Below are positions 54,276 to 64,000 of a DNA stretch of 64,000 nucleotides, piece after piece. Positions within the stretch are counted from its first letter, which is position 1. Every line of letters starts with the position of its first letter. Source of the stretch: Elymus sibiricus (Eukaryota; Streptophyta; Magnoliopsida; Poales; Poaceae); assembly GCA_039707655.1 (NCBI GenBank), contig CM077670.1, positions 141,774,001 to 141,838,000 of the forward strand, given 5' to 3'. The notes beneath the pieces are model-generated. The model saw only the letters and a program-made list of their open reading frames with translations, was not told the DNA's origin and did not search any database. Made by a program: the position numbers and the translations under genes.

Positions 54276-57200
54276 ATGGATGTGTCTACTTTGGGGAGTC
54301 TTAGACGTAGAGTGCCTATTCTCAATGGGGAGTATTACAACTTTTGGAAGGACGAAATGCTTGATATCTTTGATGAATTTAACTTGAGCAAGTATATTCA
54401 TAATCCTTATGTGCCCCCTATTGATCCCTTGCATCCTACTCATGAAGAGGAAATTGACATGCTTCGTAATCTTAGAACTGTCAATCTTATCATTAGAGGA
54501 TTACCTAAAGTTGTGCTTGGTTGTATGCAAAACTTTGAGTGTGCTTATACTCTATGGCATGACTTGGAAAAGCGATATCCCGATTACTCTTTAAAGAGTC
54601 TTGATAAGATTCTTCATAAGACTATTGCTTTTCACAAGATGAGTCCTAATGATCCTAAGTTTGATGATTGCTTGTTTGAGCTTGGTGATCTTATGCGTGC
54701 TAAAGGAGATGTTAGAACTATTAGCAACATTATCATGGAAGCCATTAGAATTCACAAACTTGATCATAGTCATGCTCATGAAACTAATGAATCTACTGCC
54801 CTAGGTGATGATCACACGCATGATGATGATGATGATGTTGAGCATGGCTATTATGATGAGGACGAAGAATTTGATATTGAATTTGAGAAGACCATGAGGA
54901 ATCTCAGTCTTATGGCAAATCTTCGAGATTACATGGCCGGAGGAAAAGAGTGGATTCTTGATAGTGGATGTACCGATCACATGACCGGAGATAGAGACAT
55001 GTTTCGTGAGCTTGCTAAAAATGATGGTCCACGCAAGTATGTGACTTTTGGAGACAACTCCAAGGGTAAGGTACTTGGCCTTGGTAAGGTGGCCATATCC
55101 AATGATAGCTCCATACAAAATGTTATGCTTGTCGAATCCCTTGGTTAGAATCTTCTTTCTGTATCTAGACTAGCTGATTTTGGTTTCAATGTTCTATTTA
55201 CCAAACTAGATTGCCAAGTGTTTCATCAAGATAATCATAATATGGTTTTTACCGGCATTCGTAGAGGTGATCTATACATTGTTGATTTCACTAAGAGAGC
55301 TCAACCTCGTACATGTTTAATTGCTAAATCTTCTAAAGGTTGGTCATGGCATTGGAGACTTGGACATGTTGGCATGCATAACCTTGATAAACTTGTTAAA
55401 GGAGATCACATTCTTGGAGTGAAAGATGTTATATTTGACAAAGATCGACTTTGTAGTGCTTGCCAAGCAGGAAAACAACTTGGATGAAGCCATCCCGTGA
55501 AGAACATTATGACCACGAGGAGACCACTCGAGCTACTTCATATGGATCTTTTTGGTCCCAACTCCTATAAGAGTCTTGGTGGTAACTGTTTCGGTTTGGT
55601 CATTGTTGATGGTTTTTCCAGATTTATGTGGGTGTTCTTTCTTGATGACAAATTGCAGGTACAAAAGATCTTCAAGAACTTCGCAAGAAAGGCCCAAAAT
55701 CAATTTGAAGTGAAGATCAAGAAGGTTCAGAGTGACAACGGAACGGGGTTCAAGAACGCCAATGTGGACACCTTTCTTGATGAGGAGGGTATTTCACATG
55801 TGTTCTCGGCTACGCACACACCTCAACAAAATGGAGTTGTTGAGAGGAAGAACCGTACCCTTATCGACATGGCAAGAACAATGCTTGATGAATACAAGAC
55901 GCCAAAACACTTTTGGGCGGAAGCGGTTGAAACAGCTTGTCATGCAACAAATCGACTCTACCTTCACAAGCTTCTTGGTAAAACGGCGTACGAACTGCTC
56001 ACCGGTAACAAACCACAAGTTGGATACTTTTGAGTATTTGGCTCAAAATGTTACATTCTTGATAAGCATCGTCGTTCAAAATTTGCTCCTAAATCTCATG
56101 AAGGTTTTCTACTTGGTTATGGATCGAACTCTCACACTTACCGTGTCTACAACAACTTCACGCGAAAAGTTGAAGAGACGGTAGATGTGAAGTTTGATGA
56201 GACTAACGGCTCGCAAGTCGAGCAATTGCCACTTGATGTAGGAGATCAAGAACCATCAGAAGCAATCCAATACTTGTCCATTGGCAAGATTCGCCCCGTG
56301 TAAGTAAAGGAGAGTACCTCGTCTATTTAAGTGGAAGCCCCAACCTCACATCAAGGTGAACGACAAGTTGATATGGAGGCGTCCACAAGTGGAACACGTC
56401 AAGACGATGGAAATGAGGAAGTGCAACAAGATGATCCACCTCAACCTCCTTCTCCACCTCCACAAGCGAACAACGACAACATCAACGAAGAAGAAGAAGA
56501 AGATGATGATGATGAGGAAGCCTCACCACAACCCAAGAAAAAGCTACCTCGAGTGGAAGATGCTCTCAAGGACCCCGATTGGGTGAATGCAATGCACGAG
56601 GAGCTACACAACTTTGAGAGGAACCAAGTTTGGACATTGGTTGAGAAGCCTAAAGATGAGCAAAATATTATTGGAACCAAATGGGTGTTTCGGAATAAGC
56701 AAGATGAAGATGGACAAGTTGTATGCAACAAGGCTCGTCTCGTAGCACAAGGCTACAAACAAGTCGAAGGTATGGACTATGGTGAGACCTATGCCCCCGT
56801 TGCAAGACTTGAGTCCATTCGCATTTTACTTGCTTATGCCAATCACCATGATATCACTCTTTACCAAATGGATATTAAAAGTGCTTTCTTAAATGGTGAA
56901 ATTGAGGGGGAAGTGTATGTTAAACAACCTCCCGGCTTTGAGAATCCCAAGAAACCTAATCATGTGTACAAACTTCGTAAAGCTCTTTATGGTCTTAAAC
57001 AAGCCCCTAGAGCTTGGTACAAATGCTTGACAATGTTTCTTCTTGAAAAAGGTTTTGAAATAGGGAAGATTGATTCAACTTTGTTCACTAAGAGGGTTAA
57101 TGGAGAATTATTTGTATACCAAATTTATGTTGATGATATTATCTTTGGATCTACTAACCCCTCTTTTAGTGAAAAGTTTGGAAGGTTGATGTCGGAAAAG

Positions 57201-58079
57201 TACGAGATGTCTATGATGTGTGAACTCAAATTCTTTCTTGGTTTGCAAATCAAGCAAACTAGGGAAGGTACCTTTGTTTCTCAAACAAAGTATACCAAGG
57301 ACTTATTCAAGAAGTTCAACATACAAGAGAGTAAAGGTATGAAAACTCCCATGCCCACGAGTGGACATCTTGACATGACCAAGGATGGCAAACCGGTTGA
57401 TCAAAAGGTTTATCGATCTATGATTGGTTCATTGCTATATCTATGTGCCTCCCGTCCCGGCATTATGCTAAGTGTGTGCATGTGTGCACGATACCAAGCA
57501 GCACCAAAAGAGTGTCACCTTAAGGCCGTGAAAAGAATTGTGAGATACTTGTTACATACACCAAACTTTGGCATATGGTATCCCAAAGGATCTTCTTTTA
57601 ATCTTGTTGGCTACTCCAATTTGGACTATGCCGGAGACAAGGTTGACAGAAAATCCACTTCGGGTACATGTCAATTTCTTGGTAGATCTCTTGTGTCTTG
57701 GTTCTCCAAGAAACAAAAATTGGTATCTCTATCTACTGCCGAAGCGGAATACATTGCCACGGGATCATGTTGTGCTCAATTACTATGGATGACACAAACT
57801 CTTAAAGACTATGGTGTGCATGTGAGACATGTACCATTACTATGTGACAATGAGAGTGCTATTAAGATAGCACACAATCCCGTGCAACATTCTCGAACTA
57901 AGCATATTGAGGTTCGTCACCATTTCATTCGAGATCATGTTGAGAAAGGTGATATTGACCTTAAACATGTTCGTACCGACAAACAATTGGCGGACATCTT
58001 TACCAAACCCCTTGATGAGAAAGTGTTTTGTCACTTGAGAAGTGAGTTGAACATCATTGATGCTTCAAACGTGAACTAG
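54276..58079 (+). pseudogene. gag-pol: Sirevirus-type gag-pol, one frame with five stop codons, zinc knuckle absent
   Basis: ATG 54276 (MDVSTLGSLRRRVPILNGEY) opens a frame that holds to 58079 without frameshift, 1267 codons. Gag is about residues 1-225. No CCHC knuckle is seen, and an acidic stretch leads straight into protease (DSGCTDHMTG, Asp 229). Integrase has HLGHVG-like HHCC and Asp424, Asp487 and Glu523. RT has [20 protein letters not shown] and YVDD at 951-954. RNase H has [19 protein letters not shown] and [18 protein letters not shown], and the end is [19 protein letters not shown]. Stops: TAG 55146, TGA 55485, TGA 56031, TAA 56301, TAA 56328. Between integrase and RT there is an acidic linker with a Glu/Asp run (about 56475-56520). 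Confidence 0.9.
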
Positions 58080-59467
58080 AGGTGCAAGTGGATGCATACA
58101 AGGGCATGAGCATTCTTGACTAATCCATGATATCTTCATGATCATCTTATATCTTGGACATTTTGCTCCCTTGTATTGTATCTAACCTTTTGTAGGTACT
58201 TAGACAAGCTTCATGTCACAAGATTGCATCTCGCTCCTGTCATAAGCAATCTTGTATAACCCAAGTATCAACAATTGATGGTGGAACAAGGAACAAGACA
58301 ACCTAAACATATCCTTTGACAAACTTTTGAGATATGCTTCAATCTTGTCATTTTGGATATACATGTTGTTCCTTGCAAAACTAACCCATGTAGGAAGATG
58401 AACTACACATGATAGGATAGCTCCAAACTTCAACTCATGAGTATCCACTTCAAGGTCAACTACATGATGGACATCACCACCAAATCCCAATGTAAGTTAT
58501 CACATCTTAGAGATGCTTTACTCAAAGACATGAGCTAAAGCAACTCAACAAGATGTGAATACATTGAAATGCTTAAAGGAAAAATGGCAACCCCATTTTG
58601 AGCTTAAACGATGAGTATGACCTATGATCAAGTGTTCTCACTTGACTCCTAAGTCAATATACTCTAACATAGGTGACCTAGTCGCCGACCCATCTAGATG
58701 AAGTTCTCTAGTGTTTCCTTGTTTGTTCTCTTCTTGCTAGAGTGTTTCTTTAAACAAAAACTTTATCTAGATGTTTCTTTGCTTCTTTTCTATGTTTCTT
58801 TTCATTTAGCTTGATTCGCAACAAATTCATTGCAAATCCTTGTGAGGATTCCGTTGCCTAGTGAACTGAGTTGACAAAATGTTCCATTTCATCAAACTCG
58901 GTTCCACCAAATTGATTCAACTCGGTGCCACCGATTTTGCTGATCTAAGGAGTTTTTGGTCAAATATTTCCTGAGTATTTCTACTCCAGCTCTACTCAAT
59001 GTTTCTTATCCTCTATTTGCATCTAGAGCCACTCACTGGCTAGCTGTGTTTCTCAAGGACCAAACCCACTTGATCAATAACCTTGAAGTCCCTTCTTGGA
59101 AATTGATGTCAAAGGGGGAGAGAGGAATACATCAAAGCTTACCATTACAAAAGAGATGCACCTTACAAGAGGAGAGAATGTTACATGTTTCTAAGAGGGG
59201 AGAAACATGATTAGTTTGTTCTTTGGTTGTTCTAGTTTTCTCACCCTACCTGCTCCCAATATCCATGTCAGATTCAGGAGGAGAGGAAGTTCTTTAAGGG
59301 GAGACAACTATTTCTTTCTTTTTGGGGACATGTCTGTTTCAAAGAAGTATTCACCTAGTGATACTCTATTCTACATGTCATCCCAATCTTGGTTTCTTGT
59401 TGATCTTGTGAGTTTTTCTTGAAGAAGTTATCTTGTGTTATCTAACCCTATTTTCTCAAGTGTATTT
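58080..59467 (+). other. Sirevirus 3' region, part 1, with purine tracts
   Basis: No supported ORF. Purine tracts resembling the final polypurine tract occur at about 59111 (AAAGGGGGAGAGAGGA), 59192 (TAAGAGGGGAGAAAC) and 59297 (TTAAGGGGAGACAAC). Two TCGGTNCCACC motifs lie near 58900-58936. Bases 59463-59467 (TATTT) are the TSD of the solo LTR. Confidence 0.65.
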
Positions 59468-60386
59468 TGTCGGGCCCATGGAACCCGGGGTATCCAGGCC
59501 CGTCTGCCTTTGGCCCAAGGCGCAACGCCTGGCGTGGGCCCTGCAGGCCATCATCACCAAGCACCTCACCAGGGCTCCTCATGAGGCCTTGGCCTCCCGA
59601 GGCCCCCTCCTCAGGGAGAAGGCAAGCGAGGCTCAGCACCTCCATCAGTGGCCTCGCAAGGTCCTCTCGCGAGGCGACCTCCTGAGGCGGCCTCCCGAGG
59701 CCCCCTCCCGAGGGCACACGAGACGAAGGCCGTTTAGCGGAGCCGCGCGGTCTGGAGCCCATCACGTGGGTGACGCGCGCGGCGACGAGCGGTGACAGAG
59801 GCCGCGCCAGCAGGCGCGGATGAAGATGGTTTCCTCTTTTGTGTTAAGAGAGCAAGGCCAGATACCTACTCCCCAAAGCGACCCCAAAGGTTGCCCGATC
59901 GGCGAAGGAAGACCAAGACGGCGGGCGTGCAGGGCGGAGGTCATCACCGAGCCCACCGGCGCGTCATGGATCATGCTTTGGCAGGCGAAGACCGCCTTTA
60001 GTCAGGATAGCCTGAGCGCCTGTCCCCTTTCAAAACCCGCCAAGTGTGGCCGCCTTTCCCGCCTAAGTTTCCAGGGGGAAGAGGACCGAGGCGGGTATAA
60101 GGGGGGCAGAGCTGCCATTGTAGAGGGATCCAAGAGACTCCGTTTCCCATCACCCTCGACCTTGTACTCTCTCTCTCGCACCCGAGCAATACCAACCAAG
60201 CAGGAGTAGGGTCTTACACCGCAAGGTGGCCCGAACCTGGGTAAACTGCTGAGTCCACGGTCTGTCCCTCACTAGCGCGCTCTTGCCGTAGCCTCGCCGT
60301 TGCTTAGTCGTGGTAGGTGACGAAGCGGTAGAATGAGCTCACCCCAGTGTTCGAACCTTTGGGTCCCCGGAGCCCCACTTCTGACA
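59468..60386 (+). repeat. solo LTR of a Tat-type gypsy element
   Basis: 919 bp, TGTCGGGCCC...CACTTCTGACA, with TSD TATTT on both sides (59463-59467, 60387-60391). It holds a TATA-like GGTATAAGG at 60094 and the Tat motif GGCCCGAACCTGGGTAAA at 60228-60245. The middle is rich in GCCTCGCGAGGC-type short palindromes. No internal domain is present, so it arose by recombination between two LTRs. Confidence 0.88.
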
Positions 60387-60729
60387 TATTTCTTCAGGTA
60401 CTCGATCAAGAACTTCAAGGTAAGTATATGCATCTCACTCATGTACATGATTGACCTCTTGCTAGTATATATTGTTGTTTGCAAGGAGACAATCATGGAC
60501 ATGTGGACACTTGTATGATATATATGTTTCTCTGATGCATATAGCCAAGATACATGTTGCATGTATATCTCCCATATGGTATCATCATTTTATATGCACC
60601 TCTTCAAGGGGAGTTTAGGGGAGCTCATACATGTTACATCCTTCCTTCAAAGCCTTCATACAAACCTCTGCTATATCTGTATTTGAAGCTTTGATGAATG
60701 TTGTCATCAATTACCAAAAAGGGGGAGAT
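60387..60729 (+). other. Sirevirus 3' region, part 2, and polypurine tract
   Basis: Continues after the TSD. It has purine tracts at about 60606 (AAGGGGAGTTTAGGGGAG) and the final AAAAAGGGGGAGAT (60716-60729) directly before the 3' LTR. No ORF. Confidence 0.7.
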
Positions 60730-62319
60730 TGAAAGCACATTTGCTCCCTTGGTGATTTTGGTAATTCATAACAACATATATCTCATTGAACTAATATCCA
60801 TTCAAGTTAAAGATTTCAGGATGTTCAATGATTGGCATGGCAAGGACTAGAGATGTGGACCCCTCAAAATGCTAAGGACAAGGATTGGCAAAAGATCAAG
60901 ACTCTACATTTTTGGTTTAGTGATCCAAGATCACATTGAGTCCATAGGAAAGCCAATACTATTAAAAGGGGATGAGGTGTTGCTTAATGGTCTTTTTGCT
61001 CAAGTGCTTAGTGACAGTGTTCCAAAACCCTCAACCACCTTCTCTATCCAAATATGTCCAAAACCTACATTCCAACTTGGCCCCACCGAAATTCTCTAAC
61101 CGGAGCCACCGAGTTCATCTGGACTTAGCCACTGCCAAAACCCTAACAAATCGGATCCACCGATATGGATCTCGGTCTCACCGAGATGGCCTTGCCAACT
61201 CTCTGTAATCGTTTGCACTCACTTCGGTCTCACTGAGTTTTGCAAATCATTCTCACCGAGATGGCTTGCCAACTCTCTATTGCCTTATTGCTTCACTTCG
61301 GTCTTACCGAGTTGATGCAATCGCTGCCACTGAGACGAGGTTTGCCCTAGCCATTGCACTTCGATCCATCCGAGTTGTTCCAGTCGGTCCCACCGAGATT
61401 CCTAATGTTCATATCTTTTACACGGTTCGGTTCCACCGAGACTTTTGAATCGGTGCCACCGAGTTGGGTCAAAAGTGTGTAACGGTTGGATTTTGTGTGG
61501 AGGTTATATATACCCCTCCACCACTTCCTTCTCAGTAAGGAGAGCCATCAGAACGTGCGTACACTTCCACCATACATTTTCTGAGAGCGAACCACCTACT
61601 CATGGCTTGAGATCAAGACATTCCAATCCAACCATTTGAACCTTGATTTCTAGCCTTTCCCAAGTTGCTTTCCACTCAAATCATTCTTCCACCATAGCCA
61701 AATCTGTGAGGAGTTGTTTGAGTGTTGGGGAGACTATCATTTGAAGCACAAGAGCAAGGAGTTCATCAACAACACACCGTCTATTACCTTTTCGAGAGTG
61801 GTGTCTCCTAGATTGGTTAGGTGTCACTTGGGAGCCTCCGACATGATGTGGAGTTGAACCAAGGAGTTTGTAAGGGCAAGGAGATCGCCTACTTCGTGAA
61901 GATCTACCCCGAGTGAGGCTAGTCCTTCGTGGACGTAAGCCATGGTGGGATTGACAAGGTTGCTTCGTCGTGGACCCTTCGTGGGTGGAGCCCTCCGTGG
62001 ACTCGCGCAGCAGTTACCCTTCGTGGGTTGAAGTCTCCATCAACGTGGACGTACGATAGCACCACCTATCGAAACCATGCAAAAAACCACCGTGTCTTCA
62101 TTGCGTTTGATCTACCATACTCCACCCCTTTACATTCTGTACTTTTGCATGCTTTACTATTTCCACTACTCAATCTCTAGATATGCATGTGTAGAAAGTA
62201 TTGGAGTGATCTTAACTTGTGCCAAAATCTGCCTAAGTTTCAAGAGAAAATAAAAACTGCAACTTTGGTTGGTTAAGTGTCTATTCACCCCCCTCTAGAC
62301 CTATCTCCTCGATCCCACA
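60730..62319 (+). repeat. 3' LTR of the Sirevirus-type element
   Basis: 1590 bp, same ends as the 5' LTR, TATATATA at 61505-61512, followed by TSD CCAAC at 62320-62324. Confidence 0.92.
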
Positions 62320-62802
62320 CCAACTACCCTAGGGGCTTGGAGGGCTAGCCACCAGCCCCCTCCATGCCTATATAAATGTGGGGAGGCGTTGGGGGCAGCC
62401 ACCCTTCGACCCTTGCCCGTCTCCCTCCCGTTACACCTCGTCCACCTCGCGCAGACGCTTGGCGAAGCCCTGCTGCAGTTCCGCTGCTGCCACCACCACC
62501 ACACCGTCGTGTTGGTTCAGATCTCATCTACCTCCTCTACCTCGCTTGCTGGATCAAGAAGGAGAGGACGCCACTGAGCCGTACGTGTGCTAAACTTGGA
62601 GGTGCCGTCCGTTCGGCACTAAATCAGATTGGATCGTGATTGGATCGCGACGAGTACGACTACATCAACCGCGTTATGTATGCTAACACTTTCAGTCTAC
62701 AAGGGTACATAGACAATTCCCCTCTCGTTGCTATGCAGCTCCTAGATTAGATCTTGGGTGTTCATAGGATTTTTTTTGATTTTCATGCAACGTTTACCAT
62801 CA
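62320..62802 (+). repeat. second Angela 5' LTR, part 2
   Basis: R/U5 side of the LTR begun at 51373. It includes CCTATATAAATGTGG (TATA at about 62369-62376), the CGTACGTGTG...GGAGGTGCCGTCCG block shared with 42506-42540, and the end CAACGTTTACCATCA. The first five bases are the right TSD copy of the Sirevirus. Confidence 0.87.
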
Positions 62803-62803
62803 G

Positions 62804-62819
62804 TGGCATCATGAGCTAG
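62804..62819 (+). promoter_or_regulatory. primer-binding site of the second Angela element
   Basis: TGGCATCATGAGCTAG, one base after the LTR; it resembles 42748-42765 but has an extra T. Confidence 0.65.
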
Positions 62820-64000
62820 TTCTATGCGTAGATGTATTTGCACGAGTAGAACACAAAAAGTTATGGGCGTTGATGTTCAAATTGCTTACTTCCTTTGCCT
62901 TATTTGGATTCAGCGGTATTGTGGGATGAAGCGGCTCGGACCAACCTTACTTATCCTCACACAAGAGACCGGTTCCACTGACTGACATGCAACTTGTATT
63001 GCATAAAAGTGGCTTTGCGGGTGTCTGTCTCTCCCACTTTAGTTGAATCTGAATTGACGAGGGTGGTCCTTGTAGAAGGTTAAAAGGCAACTTGTATATC
63101 ACCGTTGTGGTTTTGCGTAGATAAAAACAGTTCTTATAGTTTGCCGTAGGAGCCACGTAAAAATTGCAACAACAAAGTAGAGGACGTCTAACTTGTTTTT
63201 GCAGGGCATGTTGTGATGTGGTATGGCCAAAACGTGATGTGATATATGTTGATGTATGAGATGATCATGTTTTGTAATAGGTTCACGACTTGCATGTCCA
63301 AGAGTACGGTAACCGGCAGGAGCCATAGGGTTGTCTTTAATTTATTGTATGACCTGTGTGTCAACTATTAACCGCCATTGAATTGCTTTACTTTATCGCT
63401 ATGCATTAGCAATAGTTGTAGAAGCAATAGTTGGCGAAGAGAACCACATGACGGCACGATGATGGAGATCATGAGGATGGAGATCATGGTGTCATGTCGG
63501 TGACGATGAAGATCATGCCGGTGCTTTGGAGATGGAGATCAAAGGCACAAAGATGATAATGGGCATATCATGTCACATATTGATTGCATGTGATGTTTAT
63601 CTTTTTATGCATCTTATTTTGCTTAGGACGACGGTAGCATTATAAGATGATCCCTTCACTTAATTTCAAGATAAAAGTGTTCTCCCTAAGTATGCACCAT
63701 TGCGAAAGTTCATCGTTCATCATTGTGATAGACTCTACGTTCGCATACAATGGGTGTAAGCCAGTTTTACACATGCAGAATACTTGGGTTAAACTTGACA
63801 AGCCTAGCATGTACAGACATGGCCTCGGAACACGAAGGACCGAAAGGTCGAACATGAGTCATATAGTAGATATGATCAACATGGAGATGTTCACCATTGA
63901 TGACTGCCCCATCTCACGTGATGATCGGACATGGGTCAGTTGATGTGGATCATGTAACACTTAGACAACTTGAGGGATGCTGATTTAAGTGGGAGTTCTT
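62820..64000 (+). other. leader of the second Angela element, up to the window edge
   Basis: Clearly similar to 42770-43925 throughout, including the GATGGAGATCA repeats (about 63460-63540) and the GACATGGCCTCGGAACAC block. By alignment the gag ATG would lie roughly 80 bases beyond the right edge. Confidence 0.75.

Larger units (their letters stand above)
52632..62319 (+). mobile_element. Sirevirus-type Ty1/copia retrotransposon
   Basis: 9688 bp with LTRs 52632-54222 (1591 bp) and 60730-62319 (1590 bp), TSD CCAAC (52627-52631 and 62320-62324). It carries PBS TGGTATCAG, one gag-pol frame (54276-58079) and a long 3' region with several purine tracts of the AAAGGGGGAGA type. Long LTRs, a long 3' UTR and repeated polypurine-like tracts fit the SIRE/Maximus lineage. 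A solo gypsy LTR (59468-60386) sits in the 3' region. The LTRs differ at roughly 40 positions by eye. It is inserted in the LTR of an Angela element. Confidence 0.9.
51373..64000 (+). mobile_element. second BARE/Angela element: 5' LTR and leader, interrupted by a Sirevirus
   Basis: The LTR starts TGTTGGAAATATG at 51373 (preceded by CATAA, the probable TSD), is broken at 52631/62325 and ends CCATCA at 62802. A PBS and a 1.2-kb leader follow to the window end. Without the insertion the LTR is about 1737 bp. It differs clearly from the LTR at 40899 (no palindromic array, different U3 middle), so it is an independent and older or distinct subfamily. Confidence 0.87.

Noticed and set aside
59433..60209. 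ORFs of 105-129 codons near the Sirevirus 3' end
   Set aside because: They lie in or across the solo gypsy LTR, are Pro/Arg/Gly-rich, and both strands are equally open because of GC content.
1..64000. tRNA or rRNA genes
   Set aside because: Only tRNA-complementary primer-binding sites were seen; no cloverleaf-like sequence or rRNA segment was recognised by eye. A covariance-model scan was not possible here.

Overview
This window is transposable-element DNA from a large grass genome. The repeat families (BARE/Angela-type Ty1/copia, Athila-type and Tat-type Ty3/gypsy, CACTA transposons with GGCCCA-rich subterminal repeats, a Sirevirus-type copia) point to the Triticeae (wheat, Aegilops, rye or barley group). 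That is recognition from memory of the families, not a database search. I see no intact host gene, rRNA or tRNA. The only host-like coding material is a pair of B3-domain exons carried inside a CACTA element.

Left block (1-24672): an Athila-type element on the + strand (from 10386 to its 3' LTR at 23184-24672) has been hit twice. A Tat-lineage gypsy element (1382-10385) interrupts its protease region. A second, pol-less Tat-type element in minus orientation (13362-20229, TSD TATGG) interrupts its integrase. The first Tat element is itself broken in its RT domain by a minus-oriented Athila-type LTR (1-1381) that runs off the left edge.

Middle block (24673-40143): a minus-oriented Athila-type 3' LTR (24673-24985 plus 31880-32688) is split by a 6.9-kb CACTA element (24986-31876, TSD AAT). 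That CACTA has no transposase but carries gene-like exons and several tandem arrays. After it come the 3' internal region of the Athila-type element, a truncated Athila LTR (33706-34261), a minus-oriented LTR-plus-leader remnant of unrecognised family (about 34262-36250), a 5'-truncated L1-like LINE on the minus strand (about 36250-39812), and an inverted Athila LTR end (39813-40143).

Right block (40144-64000): a second CACTA element (from 40144) contains a BARE/Angela element (40899-50035, TSD GCAAC) and is cut again by a second Angela LTR (51373 onward). That LTR contains a Sirevirus-type copia (52632-62319, TSD CCAAC), which in turn contains a solo Tat-type LTR (59468-60386, TSD TATTT). 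The window ends in the leader of the second Angela element, just before its expected gag start.

All polyproteins are damaged, by single stops (BARE), five stops without frameshift (Sirevirus) or many lesions (Tat, Athila, LINE). The most unusual structure is in the BARE/Angela element. Its 3' end is missing, and about 420 bp of the CACTA target flank plus a TSD-bounded LTR is joined directly to its RNase H. Also notable are the two antisense multi-exon genes in the Tat elements, the CACTA-borne B3 exons with in-frame splice sites, and the palindromic arrays just upstream of the TATA boxes in two unrelated copia LTRs.
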